A DNA stretch of 64,000 nt from Toxotes chatareus (GCA_016801885.1 CM028884.1:9552181-9616180); one strand, 5' to 3'. Counted from the first letter of the stretch, positions 26,565 to 39,300 are shown. Notes: a model not told the origin generated them from the sequence alone. Numbers and translations: made by a program.

Positions 26565-27175
26565 CTGGCATGAGGGGAGGGAGGAGGGGTGAAGACAAAG
26601 AGTGTTTACAGGAAAAAGGGAGGGAGAGGGAAAATAAAAAGAGAGGGGAAAGGAGGGGGAGAAAAAGGAAATTAAAAAGTGGGAAGCAGAAAGAGAGAGG
26701 GGAGAAGGGGTCTGTGTTTACAGGGGGAAGATGGAAGGAGGACAGAAAATTAAGGAGACAGGAAGAGAGAATGTGGTGCACAGGATTAGAGAGGAAAAGA
26801 GTGAAAGACCAAAAGGGTGGAGGAACAATAGTTAGATGCTCTGTTGACAGGGAAAAAGGAGAAAGAAAATTAGGAGGAGAGAGGGGTGGGTGAGGTAGAG
26901 GGAAGGGAGAGTGGTGGGAGGAGAAAGTGAGAAGGCAAGATGGGATTCTGTGCTTACAGGAGAGGGGAAAGGAAAAGGAAAATATTGGGAAAGAGACATT
27001 AAGAAAAGAGAGAGGGAAAGGACAGAATGAGAGGTGAAAATTGGGCTGCGTTGACAGGAAAGGGCTGAGGAGGAAGGAAAAAGAAACAAGATGAGAGAAA
27101 GAGCAAAGAGGTACGAGAAAGAGGTGGGAAAGAAACATAAAGCAAGAGACAGAAATAAAGGAGAGTCTGTTTGCC
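26565..27175. repeat. Polypurine minisatellite, degenerate units of about 100-130 bp
   Basis: This is a 610-bp stretch that is almost all purine on the plus strand. It is punctuated by a recurring T-containing box: GTGTTTACAGG near 26602, TGTGTTTACAGG near 26713, CTGTTGACAGG near 26841, TGTGCTTACAGG near 26949 and GCGTTGACAGG near 27048. The spacing of about 110, 130, 107 and 99 bp marks the units. The absence of stops opens long minus-strand frames, which are not genes. Confidence 0.8.
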
Positions 27176-30100
27176 ACGCATGAATGTACAGCAGCGTTGC
27201 CCTGGAAACGCCAGCCGCTTGGATTATGAGCTGATTAGTTGCCCTCCTCCTTGAAACACCCCCCACAAGCTGGGCTGCCTCCACTCAACAGGGTGTGTAC
27301 ATGCTACCTGGGACACGGTCTGATGAACAATCACACACACACAAACACACAGTCCTCATTCAGACACATACATACAATAAACTCAGTCTTTACTCTTGGT
27401 TTTCCATTGTATTCAGTGTAGCCAATACCTTTCTGCGTAAACATCTCAATCTTTCACCCTCCGCTGGACTCTGCCTCTCTGTCTCTCTGTGTGTGACGTG
27501 GCAGGGTGCTAATCTTGCCCCTTATCTTCGCCTACAGCTCTGCTCACATTCCCTTCTCCACAAGCACCTTATCTGCCATCACTGTCAATCAGAGCAGATC
27601 AGGTAACCTACAGCTGAGTCCGCTCAAACCCCTTCCTCCCCTTGCCCCCGTCAACCGGCCTTGCTACATGTCCATTACCAACACTTGCAACATGTGTGCT
27701 CCAGCCTGCAGCATCTTCCACACACCTGCAAACTTAAGAACCGTTATTAGAAACATCAGCGGCGGCATCTCCTCTGCATATTCGCCTTAAATTGACTTAT
27801 TCTTCTGGCAACTGTCATGCACAGTGACCACGAACACTTCTTCCTTTATCAGAACCCAATTAGCAAAGTTGACCACTAAACTCTGCATCTGTACCAGCTA
27901 ATTACCAGATCCGTTCTTGTACCTGCTCGTGGCAAAAACGTGTGAAATTTAATTTTGATTAAAATTTTCCTCAAGGGAAAGAAACCAGCAGTATTTCACT
28001 GGTAAGCAGTTGCCATTTACAGTACATGTACTGCAGGGTCACGAGTGAAAATAGGTTTGCTTTTATTGTCCCTTTTATACATAAAGAAAGGACGAAATAT
28101 AATCCAAAAAATGTTGTAGGCATTTTAGATTGGTTTGTGCTGATGCAACATATACTATAGTAACCTATAGCCCTATCATCATATTTTATAGTACTGACCC
28201 ATGAAACTAGGAGAAAACCCCACAAAAAGAAACACTACTGCTACTACTACTGTTTTTTCATAGCTGTGTAGTCATACACATGTACTTAATACAGCAGTGA
28301 GTCAGACATGCCAATAAACACACACACTCCAGTCCACTGGCACTCTCCTCCAATCAAACAAGGGCCAGTGACCTCCCACCTGTGATCACGCTGGGAGACA
28401 CACCCATCTAAATACTGTGCACACAGCCCACTTTCACACACCCACCCCCTAATCAAGAGCTCTAATCTAGACTGCCGGCATTTTTTAGTTCACAAGCTTC
28501 ATCATGAGGGCAGCCACATAGCAGGTACAACAAAAGGAGGAAAAAATAAAATAGCACAAATCCCTTTTGGGCAGGTTTAATATTTTTAGGCGAGGGCACT
28601 TTTATGTGGGGGCAGGTGTGCTCTGACTCCCTAATGCTGAAGTAATTGTAGATAATGGAGTTTTAAGGACAGCTGCTGATGCAGGTTTAAGTAGGATTTG
28701 GGTAGAGATTTATGGTGGAGGGAAAAAGGGCGGACGGGTGGAAAAGTTGGAGAGGTGTGAGCGCGAGGGAGTGAAGGAGGAGGTGGGAAAGGAGCTGTAG
28801 AGGTTATATGAGAGGGGGGTCTGTCTCAGCTTATCCCAGCAAAGGTGAGAAGCAGGAGGAAAGGGGAAAATAAGATATGACTCTATCTTCTTGCAGAAAA
28901 AGCTCTGGGATTGAGAGGGTAAAAAAAAAAAAAAAAAAAACTCATCCATAGTTTAGTGTGAAACAAGAGCCCGTCTGGCCCGGTGCTTCTCGAGAAAAGG
29001 GGGTTGTAGAGGGCACAAGCTGGATGACTAATTGGGGAGGATATGAAATGAGGCTTGACTCAATCTACACCCTTGAATCAACTCTGCCCTACAGTATGCA
29101 TCAAATGGGCTCCCTAAGTGGTGCTTTTCCATTGATTAGACCCTTTCAATGTTACGCTCCAACTCCTTGTTGGAGAAATTTGACAGGGAAAAAAGAGAGA
29201 GGAGGATCTAAAGGGGGCAGTTGAAATACCGGTCAATACTTACCAGGGGCAAACCAGAAAAGTAGGAGAGCAGAAAGTGAGTAATATCATATAAACAGAT
29301 ATTCATGAAAGCGATTTGAGAGAAAGACAGAGAGAGGACAAGGTGTGTAAAAAGTGCATTTGGCGCGCCGTAAACGCAGTGGTGCGTGGCACTTCGCCTG
29401 GCATGGCACTCACACTTTATGAGGTGTGGAGGGGCCATCTCCCTCGCCTCTCTGCCCATTTTAATGATACAGTTTAAATGGAAAAGCTGGAGCTTCAGTC
29501 AGCACCAAGGACTCCACTCCCTCTGGTCCTTACACACACACACACACACACACACAAACTGAGATACACATAAATATAGATTCATACACACAGCATGATC
29601 TCTGAAAGTTTTTACTTATTTTTTTTACCTATCAAAAACTGTACTTTCTCTTCTAATCCCGAGGAGGGATGTTTTTACTCAGACATAACCAAACCATCAC
29701 CTGAACCTTAGTAAACAGGTGCAGTGGCAGGGTTGTAAACATTAGACAAAATACAAAGTCTTAGTAAGGGCTTTCTGTTTTCATAAGAAACTGTATGAAC
29801 ATGTCTAGTTTTCATAGGACATGTAGTTACAGGATTTAATGGCTCTAAGAGTAGACTGCTCACATTTCAACACACAAGCACGCACACATACACACACTTT
29901 ATACACCATATGCATGCTGTACGGATGATCATAGGCCCAAGGTAGAGCCTTGGATGAGATCGGGGAGTGACAGCGATGAAACCAGGATGTGAAACTCCCT
30001 GTCAGAACCATGAAGTCTCCTCAGATCTGCCCTGTGTGTCTGGCCACTGTACAGACAGAAGAGAGGGTTTTTACCCACACCCCTCACCTATCACTGTAAC

Positions 30101-31172
30101 CTCTCAGAGGAGAACATACCGCAGTAATGCAATATTGATCTGACAATGTTGTGTGTGTGTGTGTGCATCTCTGCACAGGTGTGTGTTTGTGTGTGTGGAT
30201 GAAATGTGTGCTCACCATCCCTGTGTACAAGTGACTGAGTTGTGTGAAGTTTGTTGATGGGTGTTGTATTGTTTGTGTGACTTCGGTGTGTGTCTGTGTG
30301 TGTGTGTCTGTGATAGGGAGGCGGCTATGAGAGCGATGCATTAATAAGCAAGAGGAGAGGTGTTAGCCTTGGTGCTATTTCTGACACCTCGCTGTCAGAG
30401 CCTTCCTCTGCTGTTCTCTCTCATATTCCACATCTCACCATCTATCTGTCTATGAAGAGAAAATGTTAAATGAGTAGCCATTATTTACACTTACAAATGC
30501 ACTTAAAACTTATATAACTTATTATGGAATACTTTAATAAAGACTTTGAATAAATGTATTTAGTAAAGAGTTAAATCCAGAGTCTTAGTCTTTAATATGC
30601 CTAACTATAATGAGAGATGAGCTTTAAGTAGTATAATAACATTTTTTGCGCTTTTTCTGAACCTTTATTGCAAGCAAAGCTGCATTCAAATCCTGTACAT
30701 CTTCAAGAATAATCTGTACAATTAATATAAATTCCTGAATATGGTAGTGAACATGTTTTCTGTTTTTCAGATTATATGTGCAAAGCCTTTCATTTAGACT
30801 AGTACATTTCATTGATCACATTTATTAATCACTGAAACCACTCAGCGGTCATTACAGTAACTAGTTTTCATGACAATATTTTTGTTCACTTTATTCATTT
30901 CTTAATTCATTTTAATTTTTCCTTTGGTTAATTTTCATTCTTTACCTATAAATAACTACAAATATAAGTTTTTCTTCTTGATTGACTGTCCGTTTTCCCA
31001 GAGCATTTGCTGAATTGCTTCTCTGATTTCATCAAAAGTTTACCCAGGCATGAAATGCTAAGTGAAAAAAAAGTGAGGTTGATACCATACATGTTCCTAT
31101 AAAGCAAATAGTACATCCCCATTCCAGTACTTCATAGTTGCCCCAGTAAATGTCCAGCAGACCTTTCAGAAG

Positions 31173-31211
31173 TGTAGGACAAACTTGTTGTAGGACAAAC
31201 TTGTTGTAGGA
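31173..31211. repeat. 16-bp tandem duplication
   Basis: TGTAGGACAAACTTGT occurs twice in direct succession (31173-31188 and 31189-31204) and is followed by a partial third unit. Confidence 0.95.
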
Positions 31212-31417
31212 AGGAGAAGAATTAAAGATTGAGAAGTATTTCATATTCTGTATACTCAAAATGCTACTTCACTATTTTTTTTCTCCTGACCCAGAGAACT
31301 TTCTTTTCCTGTTCATCTGAGTCAGTGTCTGTGCATCAGAGTCTGTAGAGGATTAAGGAACAATATTGTAGTGATACGAGGAAAGCAGACATGGCAGTAA
31401 TACACAATGAGCAATGA

Positions 31418-31443
31418 GAGAGAAAGAAAGAAAGAAAGAAAGA
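31418..31443. repeat. (AAAG)n tetranucleotide repeat
   Basis: About six AAAG units. Confidence 0.9.
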
Positions 31444-32539
31444 CATTATTTAGATTGTCGCGCTATGCTTTTGAGGACGTTAAGTCCTTTTATAAGTCTG
31501 TCTTAAAACAATATTCACATCCCCATATGTACATTCAAACAGTTTTTGCTTTCTTTAATTATTTCTTCTGTTCATACTGGCTGTGTGAAGACATCCTTTC
31601 CTGAAGTGCTTCCAGTGGAAGTGATGGGGAATCAAAATCCAAAGTCTGAAATTCCCTCTTTGCATTTCCCCTGACAGGATTACTTTTCCGAGTTGTGGTG
31701 GAGAAAAAAATCCAAAAGATCCAAAGAGGGATCTTGGTACTAAAAAGGCTGTGGCTTTAGAAGATCTTCACTTGCATATTAGGCAAGGATGTCTTCAAGG
31801 CCAATATGAACAGGAGTGAGATTACAGCAAGCAACACCTGTTTCAGTGTTCATAGACTGGGCACCTGTGTTACTGCTGATTGCTGCACCTTAGCCATGAC
31901 CCTGTCTGGTTAAACATAAGACTGAACTAAGTTATGAGCTGATGTCTTAACCTTAACATAATATTTTATCAAACCAGATTCTCTTCTTAATGTTGCCTCA
32001 TGTAGTTTCAACATCAGTTAATCACTGAGGGTTGATCATTGCCAAAAATACTGACAGCCTCTAGGAGCCTCTTTGCAGTGAGTCTCACTGGCTGGTTCTC
32101 TGACTGTACAGCGTTTCTGCACAAAGGGCTTTATAGCACAAAGAGGTACAAGCTGCAGCTATTCCAGTGCTAACAGATAAAACAAAGTTATCCCCTGTAG
32201 TAAAGCAAAGGGGGACAACTTCGGAGTGAAAAAGAAAAACAGGAAGATTATAAGAAATGCGGCCTTCATGTTGAGAAACACTAACCACAGCAATAACATT
32301 TGAGACAAAGAGATTTGTGTGTCTCAATTATAGTTTCAGCTTTTAATATTGATTTTACTAAAAAAAAAAAAAAAAAATACAGATAGATGAATGAAAATAC
32401 CAAACTATCTTCCTTGATTCCAAACCAAGGTTTCAAAGAAGAATTTGAAACTGCCCTCTTGAAGAAACCACAAATGCCTTTAGTTCAAAGGCCTTAAATT
32501 CAAACTGGTTCTTACATGAGAAGAAATACAAGAACACAC

Positions 32540-32551
<12 letters not shown>

Positions 32552-32577
<26 letters not shown>
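32552..32577. repeat. (AC)13 microsatellite
   Basis: Preceded by interrupted ACACAT repeats from about 32534. It is UG-rich on the celf4 sense strand. Similar short CA runs lie at 24908-24928, 26046-26070 and 29530-29556. Confidence 0.93.
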
Positions 32578-32582
<5 letters not shown>

Positions 32583-33564
32583 TAGATGGTATAGTATACA
32601 TCTGACTCAGCCCAGAAACAGCAGTTATTCCCAGTGCAATAAAACAGGCAGACTAACTAATGGAACCACCCACACACCAAACTTACTTTTTATCACACAA
32701 CACCTTCACAAACAAACACACGCACACACACACTCTCTTTGTCCCAGCCCACTCTTTGCTCGTTAGCTGCTGCATCGGGGTGGTTGTTTTTTTGTTTTTG
32801 TTTTTTTTTGTGTTGCCACTATGACACAGTCTGGCTGCTGCTCGCCGTATCTGCTGAGAACGCACCACCAAAAATACTCCACTTAACAAACTCTTCTGAT
32901 TACAGTTTGACTTTCTCGCCGTCTCCTTCTCTCCCTCCTGTCTTTAATCAGCATGTAAACAAGCGCAAGGTCATTTTCTTTCTTAAACGAAATGGGGGAG
33001 ATAAGAGGAGCGTGGCGTAGTTAATCCTTTGGACACGCTGATGGAGGAGTTTGTCCTGGTGATGCTTGGATGTTAATTATGCAAGAATGCATCTCCTCCC
33101 GTGCTCTCTCTCGCTCTCGCTCTCCCTCCCTCTCTCTCCCTCTGTCTCATGATGACTCATCAGTTTATCTCTTTCCTCTTTTGCTCTCTTTTCCTTGTTC
33201 TCTGGTTCTCTGCTCGTTCACCCTTTTTCTATCCCCTCCCAAAAATGTCAGATGCTCAATCACTCATTTTTCACAAGTCCTAAGAGATGAGTGTGTGTGT
33301 GCATCACAACATGTGGAGATCCTTTTTCGAATCAGCACAAGGTTTACGCTTGTCCATGTGTGATTAACCGCAGTGTTTGTTAACTAAGGCTGCCAGAGTG
33401 ATTTGCTGAACTCAGCAACATCATGTCTTCTTTACCCCCTGTTTAGTTTTTGAACAAATGTGTGCAGATTGCCTGGATGTCTTCTATGATTGCCCGAATG
33501 ATTTGTGAATTGCAATGAAAGGCTACTAACTTACCTGACAGGGAGGCAGAGAGAGGGAGGCTGT

Positions 33565-33602
33565 GGAAAGGAAAGGAAGGGAAAGGAAAGGAAAGGAAAG
33601 GG
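33565..33602. repeat. (GGAAA)n pentanucleotide repeat
   Basis: About seven GGAAA units with one variant, inside a purine-rich stretch from 33540 to 33640. Confidence 0.9.
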
Positions 33603-33759
33603 CAAGAAAAAAGTAGCAGGGGAATAAGAAAGAAAAGTAAAGACTCAGAAAACTGTTCAGTTTTCGACGCAGTTGTCTAAATACAAGATGTTTTTTTCTG
33701 TTACTACAAGCTCATTGTGGGGTGTCAACACCTGTTTCTACTGAGACGTCACATTGTCT

Positions 33760-34080
33760 AAAACTAGATGGGGACATCTTTTGAACATCACACAACTTTA
33801 AAAGTAGATTTAGACACTGATCTTCTCAAACTGAACGGGATGGAAGTTAATTACCCGCAGCCTTTTGATGATTTTGAGGTTATAATCCAGCATCAAATAT
33901 TCATTTTTGGTTTGTTTTTGATTTTTCTTTCCAGCTGTTATTGCCAAACAATCTGATCTTGATCCAGCGGAAATGTTGATGTTTAATTGGTTTAGGAAAT
34001 GTCATATTCCAGCATGCAGTCTAAGAGACAGCAATCCAGCCCGAGTAAAAGACTAAAATCATCATTCTTGGAGCTATGAC
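33760..34080. promoter_or_regulatory. Candidate conserved non-coding element
   Basis: An AT-rich unique block with GGAAGTTAATTACCCGC, CAGCATCAAATATTCAT, ATTGCCAAACAATC (NFI-like half sites), and TGTTTAATTGGTTTAGG. No coding support. Confidence 0.35.
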
Positions 34081-34479
34081 AGCACCCGGGCCTCATTTCC
34101 ATCCTTCTCTACTATTTGTCAGTCTTCTCCTCTTCCCCAGTGAAGCAGCAATGTTAACAATGCTGTCCTCACATTTACCAGTTCTGCCTCATTACAGCTA
34201 AAGAAGTGGATAAATTAGCGCAGGAGAGCATGCACGGCAGAGTCCGAGTCCACCTGTCAGCGAGGGGAAGATAGTGAATGTGCCGATGTGGGGGAAGGGT
34301 GTGAAGGAACTGCTCAGTTTACAAGCTTTCAACTCATATTAAAACAAAAGCCAGCCAGTAAGGCTGATTCTCATCTTTCAGTGCTACATCTTTCAGTATT
34401 TTAGAATAAAGGCAATCACACTCTGACAAGGTTTTCTCATTTTGTTGATCGAAAAGGTTTTCTCATTTTTTTTCTCTGA

Positions 34480-35230
34480 GCAAAAAAACCTGTCACCCAT
34501 GGGAAGACGCTGGTCATCTCATGGATACCAGCTTCCACTGAATTTTGAAAGAGAAGAATCAGTTTTACAGATTTTGGATCTCATTTTGAAGAAAAAACTC
34601 ACAGCTTGGTTTTGCTTTTGTGTTGCCAACTTTGATGGCAATAAATTGCCAGGCAGTGATTTTTCACTCGAACAACCTGGGCACCAGCCCGTTTTACTGT
34701 ATTGCAGTATATGTTCAAGATCTAGAGGACAAATGGGCCTGGTTGTTGCCATCCTCTGAACAGCAAAACTCTCCTGCCCTGTGGCCTTTGAAAAAGCACT
34801 ATCTGTCCTGCTCATCTGTCCAGTGCCCCTGGCCTGCCATCTTTATGGGCTGGTTAAGGGCTCTCTCACAATCAACTATGTCCACATTCGCCACTGAAAA
34901 AGCCAGGCATTCCACAGTGTCCACCCGCCTGCCAGGATTAACATTTCGCACTCTCCAAGGTTGAAAATCCCATCAGATGGAACGAAATTAATTTTTGCAC
35001 AATATTCAGGGCCACCAGCCACATAATAGGAGACAATGCCGAGTGCATCCCTCGATTGTGATTCCATTCACTCCCTAATCGGCAGGATGGCCATGCACGG
35101 TGCAGCAGCGTAGTAAATGCTTTCATCCCAGGGGGATAAGAAAAACAATGGCCCTTTTTAATTTCTTTTCTAAAGCGGGCAGCAGAAAGAAAATGATATA
35201 GACGTAATTGATGATGAGGAGAGCAGGGGG
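34480..35230. promoter_or_regulatory. Candidate conserved non-coding region
   Basis: 750 bp of unique sequence with no simple repeat. Notable segments are AACGAAATTAATTTTTGC, GCACAATATTCAGGGCC, TAGGAGACAATGCCG and GACGTAATTGATGATG. Open frames of about 100 codons occur on both strands but look non-coding. Confidence 0.35.
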
Positions 35231-38200
35231 AGCCTTAGCAGAGGTCTCACATCCAGTGCCCAGGCCTTTTATTTTTTTTTTTTGCTTCATAATGGCAACC
35301 ACTCAGGGGCACTGGAGGTTGACAAATCTGGCACGTAGGACAAATTGATCGGCAACAGAGCGCAATTTGTCCCTTAAAAGAATGGGTAAAGGCTCTGTGT
35401 GGCCTGAGTAATTAGTTTAACCTGCAGCATGTCTGTCCAGGAGTGGACCTGCTGGAGAGGAGCTTAGTATGTCCTCTGATAAGACACTGACACTGCAACA
35501 CACACACACACAACTCTCACCTGGAACACTCCTCATAAAGCTCCTACTACTCTGAGCATATATCAACTAACACATCTTTTAGATAAAGGAAAGGGGGGTA
35601 ACCATGTTAATGCAAATGTCACATATCAGTGTGTTTTAATGTTTTAATGTGTGAGAGTTTTTTTTATTTGTATTCACATGAGCTTGCGTGTTTTACCACC
35701 TCCAGTTCCCCTGAGAAGACACTGAGGAGAAGTCACTCTTCAGTGAACAAAAATCTGCTTCAGTAAAAGCAAAATAAAGCAACAAACTGTTGAAGAACAC
35801 TTCCCCAAATTAAAATGTTGTTTTTTTTTTTTTTTCGGTTTCATACTCACTGCCTCTTTAACGCGTGTGTGATTTTAGAAGAGTAAAAATGACGAGAGGG
35901 AAAAAAGGCTGGTTGCTTATTCTCAGTGTGCTCTGAGCCACAGACAAAGACATGTGGCAGGTCCACGATGGCCGCATCTGTGGTGTGATGCGGAGAGAGA
36001 GTGTCGGGAAACGCAGATGCACTCGTCCATGGCATTGCGCTTAGTGTCACATAATACTGGTATTGTGCAATGTCCCCCCAACACATTTTTGTGTGTCACA
36101 CGCTGAAGTCAATTTTCTACACTTTTCGTGCACAGAAGAAGACGAAAAAAAAATGTCAGAAAGCCAAACATTTTTGCTACTCAGTTTGGTGAAAGCTGAT
36201 ACCTTCAAGCTTTACCCTTTCAAATTTGACAAGAAACACATCAGAAGGTAGGAGTTGGTAACTTTTTCTCTCACATTTCCTTCATTGTTGCGCTTGGCTG
36301 CCTCGTCATCAGTACAAGGGTCAGGTGCTGCTGGTGCTCTCGCTCACGAAATGTGGATCACTCCACAGTTTGTGGTGCCGCTGCACACTCAGCACATTCC
36401 ACAGAGAAAGTGAAGAGAAAGAGAGTCGGGGTATGAAAGTGGTATAGATATGATTAGAGAAGGCACTAGGGGGGAGGGTAGGAAGAGGAAGATGGCACAA
36501 GTGAATGGGAGACAAAGAGAAGCTGGATCTTTTTTACTAGAAAATTTTAATTGGCTTTTGGGCTTCAGTAGCACCCAATTAGCATGCTTGTTACGTGCGA
36601 ACACCAAGAGCTAATTGGCCCGAGAGGAGGAAGCGGCATGGCCCTGAAAGGAAAGAGCAGCATTCATTTGAAGATTCGCGGCTCCAATAGCAGCATGTTG
36701 GGAGGCTATTTGGCAAAAAGTTGTAAATAACATGTTGGTGCTGCAATTGCAAATATTATTTATACTTTCTTTCTGACTTTGCTGCCAGATGGTGTTAACG
36801 AAACAGGAATGTATTGACTCCCAATAAAGTTGATAGGCAATCAAAGAACTAACTATCTGGTCACCAGAACTTTGTGATCAACAACTTACCTGGTCTACAC
36901 AAACGGTGTTGATGTAAAAGGGAAATGCTAATGGAGTGTGCAAAAACTACAGTCTGGCTCAGGTCTGTGTGTAAACGTCCCAGGAATTAATCAGATCTGG
37001 AGTGAAATCATTCACAGGCATGACCTAACCTGTCCACATACAGTACCATGCTTGCCCTACATTGGGGAATATGCTGAAAGCGCACGTAAACACAGCAGCA
37101 CTACAAGCTCACCAAGCACCAAGGGCAAGAGGCTGAATCTCTGATTACATTTACTGTACAAACTGTAGCAGCGGGATCTGATGCACAGGACATCAAGAGC
37201 TCATTATGCTCTTTACATGCAATTAATCAAACAATGTAAACAAAGCTCGCTTCAGCCACAACAGACAGAGCCGGATTCCCCGGTGGCAATTCAAATGCGG
37301 TAGACACAGTACAAGATTTAGTAAATAAAGGAATGTGAATTATGGAAAATGTAAGACTCACAGCCAATCTGGAGATGATGTAAGAGTCGTAGCTTCCTGC
37401 TGAGATCACACACTCCCTCACGCACACACAGACAAATATCTCTGCCTCCTCTCTGTCTCACTGTTAAGCCCGTAGTCTCTTCCCTTTGTGAAATGCACAC
37501 AGTGTGTTAAAATGAAAATATCTGCGCTGAGCAGGAAAAATGAGACAAATACATTTTGTAACAATTAAAGTATTACACAAAGGACACACAAGTAGAAATA
37601 CGGCATTCTGACCGAGATACTTATGTGGCTGTTCCTTTAACTGCGATGATCTACGTTTGGAATCAATTCATGAATCCTACCAAATGAACTTCCTACTAAG
37701 AAAACGTCTTGTTTAAAAATTTAACCCTAAACCCTTTAAGGCATAGTCTGCGACGCCAATGTAAAATCGCATTTTTCCATCTGAAGTCCCATTTGCTTTA
37801 ATTAATACTTTGCGCACACGAATTAGTTATTCGTCCATCTAAATCAATTAATAAGTTATGTGTTGTGCTGTAACAATATGCAGCCACTTAATAGTGGCCG
37901 TGTTGTTGGGAAAAGCTGAAGCTATGCATCCTACCCTATTAGCTTCCATGCCCCCATTGCCTTTCTGTGCTACATAAGCAACCACAGTAAATAATATATT
38001 GTATCAGTACATTGCTGTTCATGAACAAACAATGCAGTGTTGTTACTAATCAACGGATAATGGGAGTTTCAAGCCTCCTGTCGTCATTCACAGCTCCATT
38101 GCCGGTGTGCTCGTGTAGGGAATGCAAACCAAGTCCAGTGTCTCTGCTCCACAATAACACTTATGAGAACAACATAGCAGCATGTTGGTTAATATACTGT

Positions 38201-38276
38201 ATATCTTTCTATCGTACAGTATTCAATAGGTGTATGTATCCTGCATAATGCCCAGGACATTCTGTAGTTCTGTTGT
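35231..38276. other. Intronic, unique sequence around the 36.5-kb block
   Basis: T-runs lie at 35272-35283 and 35820-35835. No gene or recognised repeat apart from the candidate element listed at 36530-36850. Confidence 0.5.
36530..36850. promoter_or_regulatory. Candidate conserved non-coding element with repeated CAATTAG/CTAATTGG sites
   Basis: Three homeodomain-type sites lie within 75 bp (TTTTAATTGGCTTTT, CACCCAATTAGCATGC, GAGCTAATTGGCCCGAG). They are followed by unique sequence with CATTCATTTGAAGATTCGCG, GCTCCAATAGCAGCATG and GCTATTTGGCAAAAAG. Regular texture and retained CpGs suggest constraint. Confidence 0.4.
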
Positions 38277-38555
38277 GTGTCTTTTTTTCTCTCTCAACAA
38301 ACCAAGCTTCAGCAAACCTTAAAGCAGCAGACAGACAACAAAAAAACATAGGAAACATAGAAACATAGGTTGCGAACTGTGAAGCTGTAATCACCTCTGC
38401 TCTCTGCCCAGTATAGAGACTACTTTCCTTTTGACAGTTGCCAGAAGGAACATAAGACAGGCCACACTCACCAAGCTCTGGCTCTGTCTGTCACAGATCG
38501 AAGCCGATTGGTCACCTGGACAACCGTTAAATCATAAAACTCTCATGCATACACC
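38277..38555 (+). repeat. Left arm of a large inverted repeat
   Basis: The reverse complement recurs at 39396-39646. The core 38388-38492 (105 bp) matches 39452-39556 with a single mismatch. The outer parts are more diverged, with a roughly 28-bp length difference in an A-rich stretch around 38330-38365. The arm is not low-complexity and was not recognised as a named transposon. Confidence 0.92.
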
Positions 38556-38648
38556 TTATTTCCCAGTCCTCCGAATTTTAGGTTGGAATGTTTACAAGTA
38601 GTAGATGAATCTGTAGGCTCTGTTTGAAGAAACATTTTCAAACTGCTT

Positions 38649-38911
38649 GTGTGGAGTTTGCTCCACGTGATCCAGCTTCCTTCCACAGTCCAAAGACATG
38701 CAGGTTAGGTTAATTGGCGTTTCTAAATTGCCCGTAGGTGTAAATGTGAGCGTGAATGGTTGTTTGTCACTATATGTCAGCCCTGTAATATTCTGGCGAC
38801 CTGTCCAGGGTGTACCCCGCCTCAATGTCATCTGGGATTGGCTCTAGCCCCCCACTCCACCCCTCACCCTCAAAGGATGGACTGCATAGCTAGTGGATTG
38901 ATGGATAGTCT
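38649..38911 (+). repeat. Second copy of the same SINE-like repeat, 5'-truncated
   Basis: It shares GTGGAGTTTG, CCAAAGACATGCAGGTTAGG, TTAATTGGCG, GTCAGCCCTGTAAT and GGGTGTACCCCGCCTCAA with the copy at 16241-16545, in the same orientation, and lacks the A/B-box head. The tail (GATGGACTGCAT, GGATTGATGGATAG) is the usual GGATGGA-type 3' end. It sits in the loop of the large inverted repeat. Confidence 0.85.
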
Positions 38912-39129
38912 GGATCAAACCTAAGAGCTAAACAAGTGAAATCTATCATTCTCTGTGCTCCTGAGCTTTGTAGAAACAGTGACGTTTACGTCTAAAGGAG
39001 GATGCCATATAAGGAATTCATCTGGTAATCTGGGTTGAAGGTTGAGGGGTTGAGCTCTTTTAAAGCCAACACGTGCTCTAATTTGAATTTAACCTCATAT
39101 GACATGACTGTGTAGCTGCTATTGCAGAT

Positions 39130-39300
39130 GTACGGTGGCATATTAGGGCCATTGCAGCTAAAAAAAAAAAACAAACAAGAAAAAAACATTACAGAGCTGG
39201 GGGAGGGAGATAATATTCTGAGAGAAAAATTTTAAAGTTGTACATTTACAAGGCACAACTCACAAAAAACGTGAATTATTTTCTGAGGCTAAAAAGACTT
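39130..39300. repeat. Fragment of an A-rich teleost dispersed repeat
   Basis: TACGGTGGCATATTAGGGCC, poly-A, then TAATATTCTGAGAG and TTAAAGTTGTACATTTACAAG resemble a common teleost repeat of the type TACG..CGTATTAGGGCC plus AAAGTCGTAATATT units. The copy is decayed and class is uncertain. Confidence 0.5.

Larger units (their letters stand above)
27176..33564. other. Intronic, unique with simple repeats
   Basis: Unique blocks at 27480-27970, 28450-28690 and 29340-29470 (with a GGCGCGCC site near 29361). A purine-rich run lies at 28690-28920, ending in a 20-A tract. GT-rich sequence is at 30148-30310, and a 17-A run near 32361. No gene is supported. Confidence 0.5.

Noticed and set aside
26600..27058. 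Repeated TTTACAG|G splice acceptors
   Set aside because: Read on the plus strand they are preceded by purines, so the polypyrimidine tract an acceptor needs is missing.
26320..27177. A 285-codon minus-strand frame, the longest in the window
   Set aside because: It is the complement of a polypurine minisatellite. The translation is Ser/Leu/Phe/Pro low-complexity with repeat periodicity, and it runs into a CA microsatellite. No domain is present.
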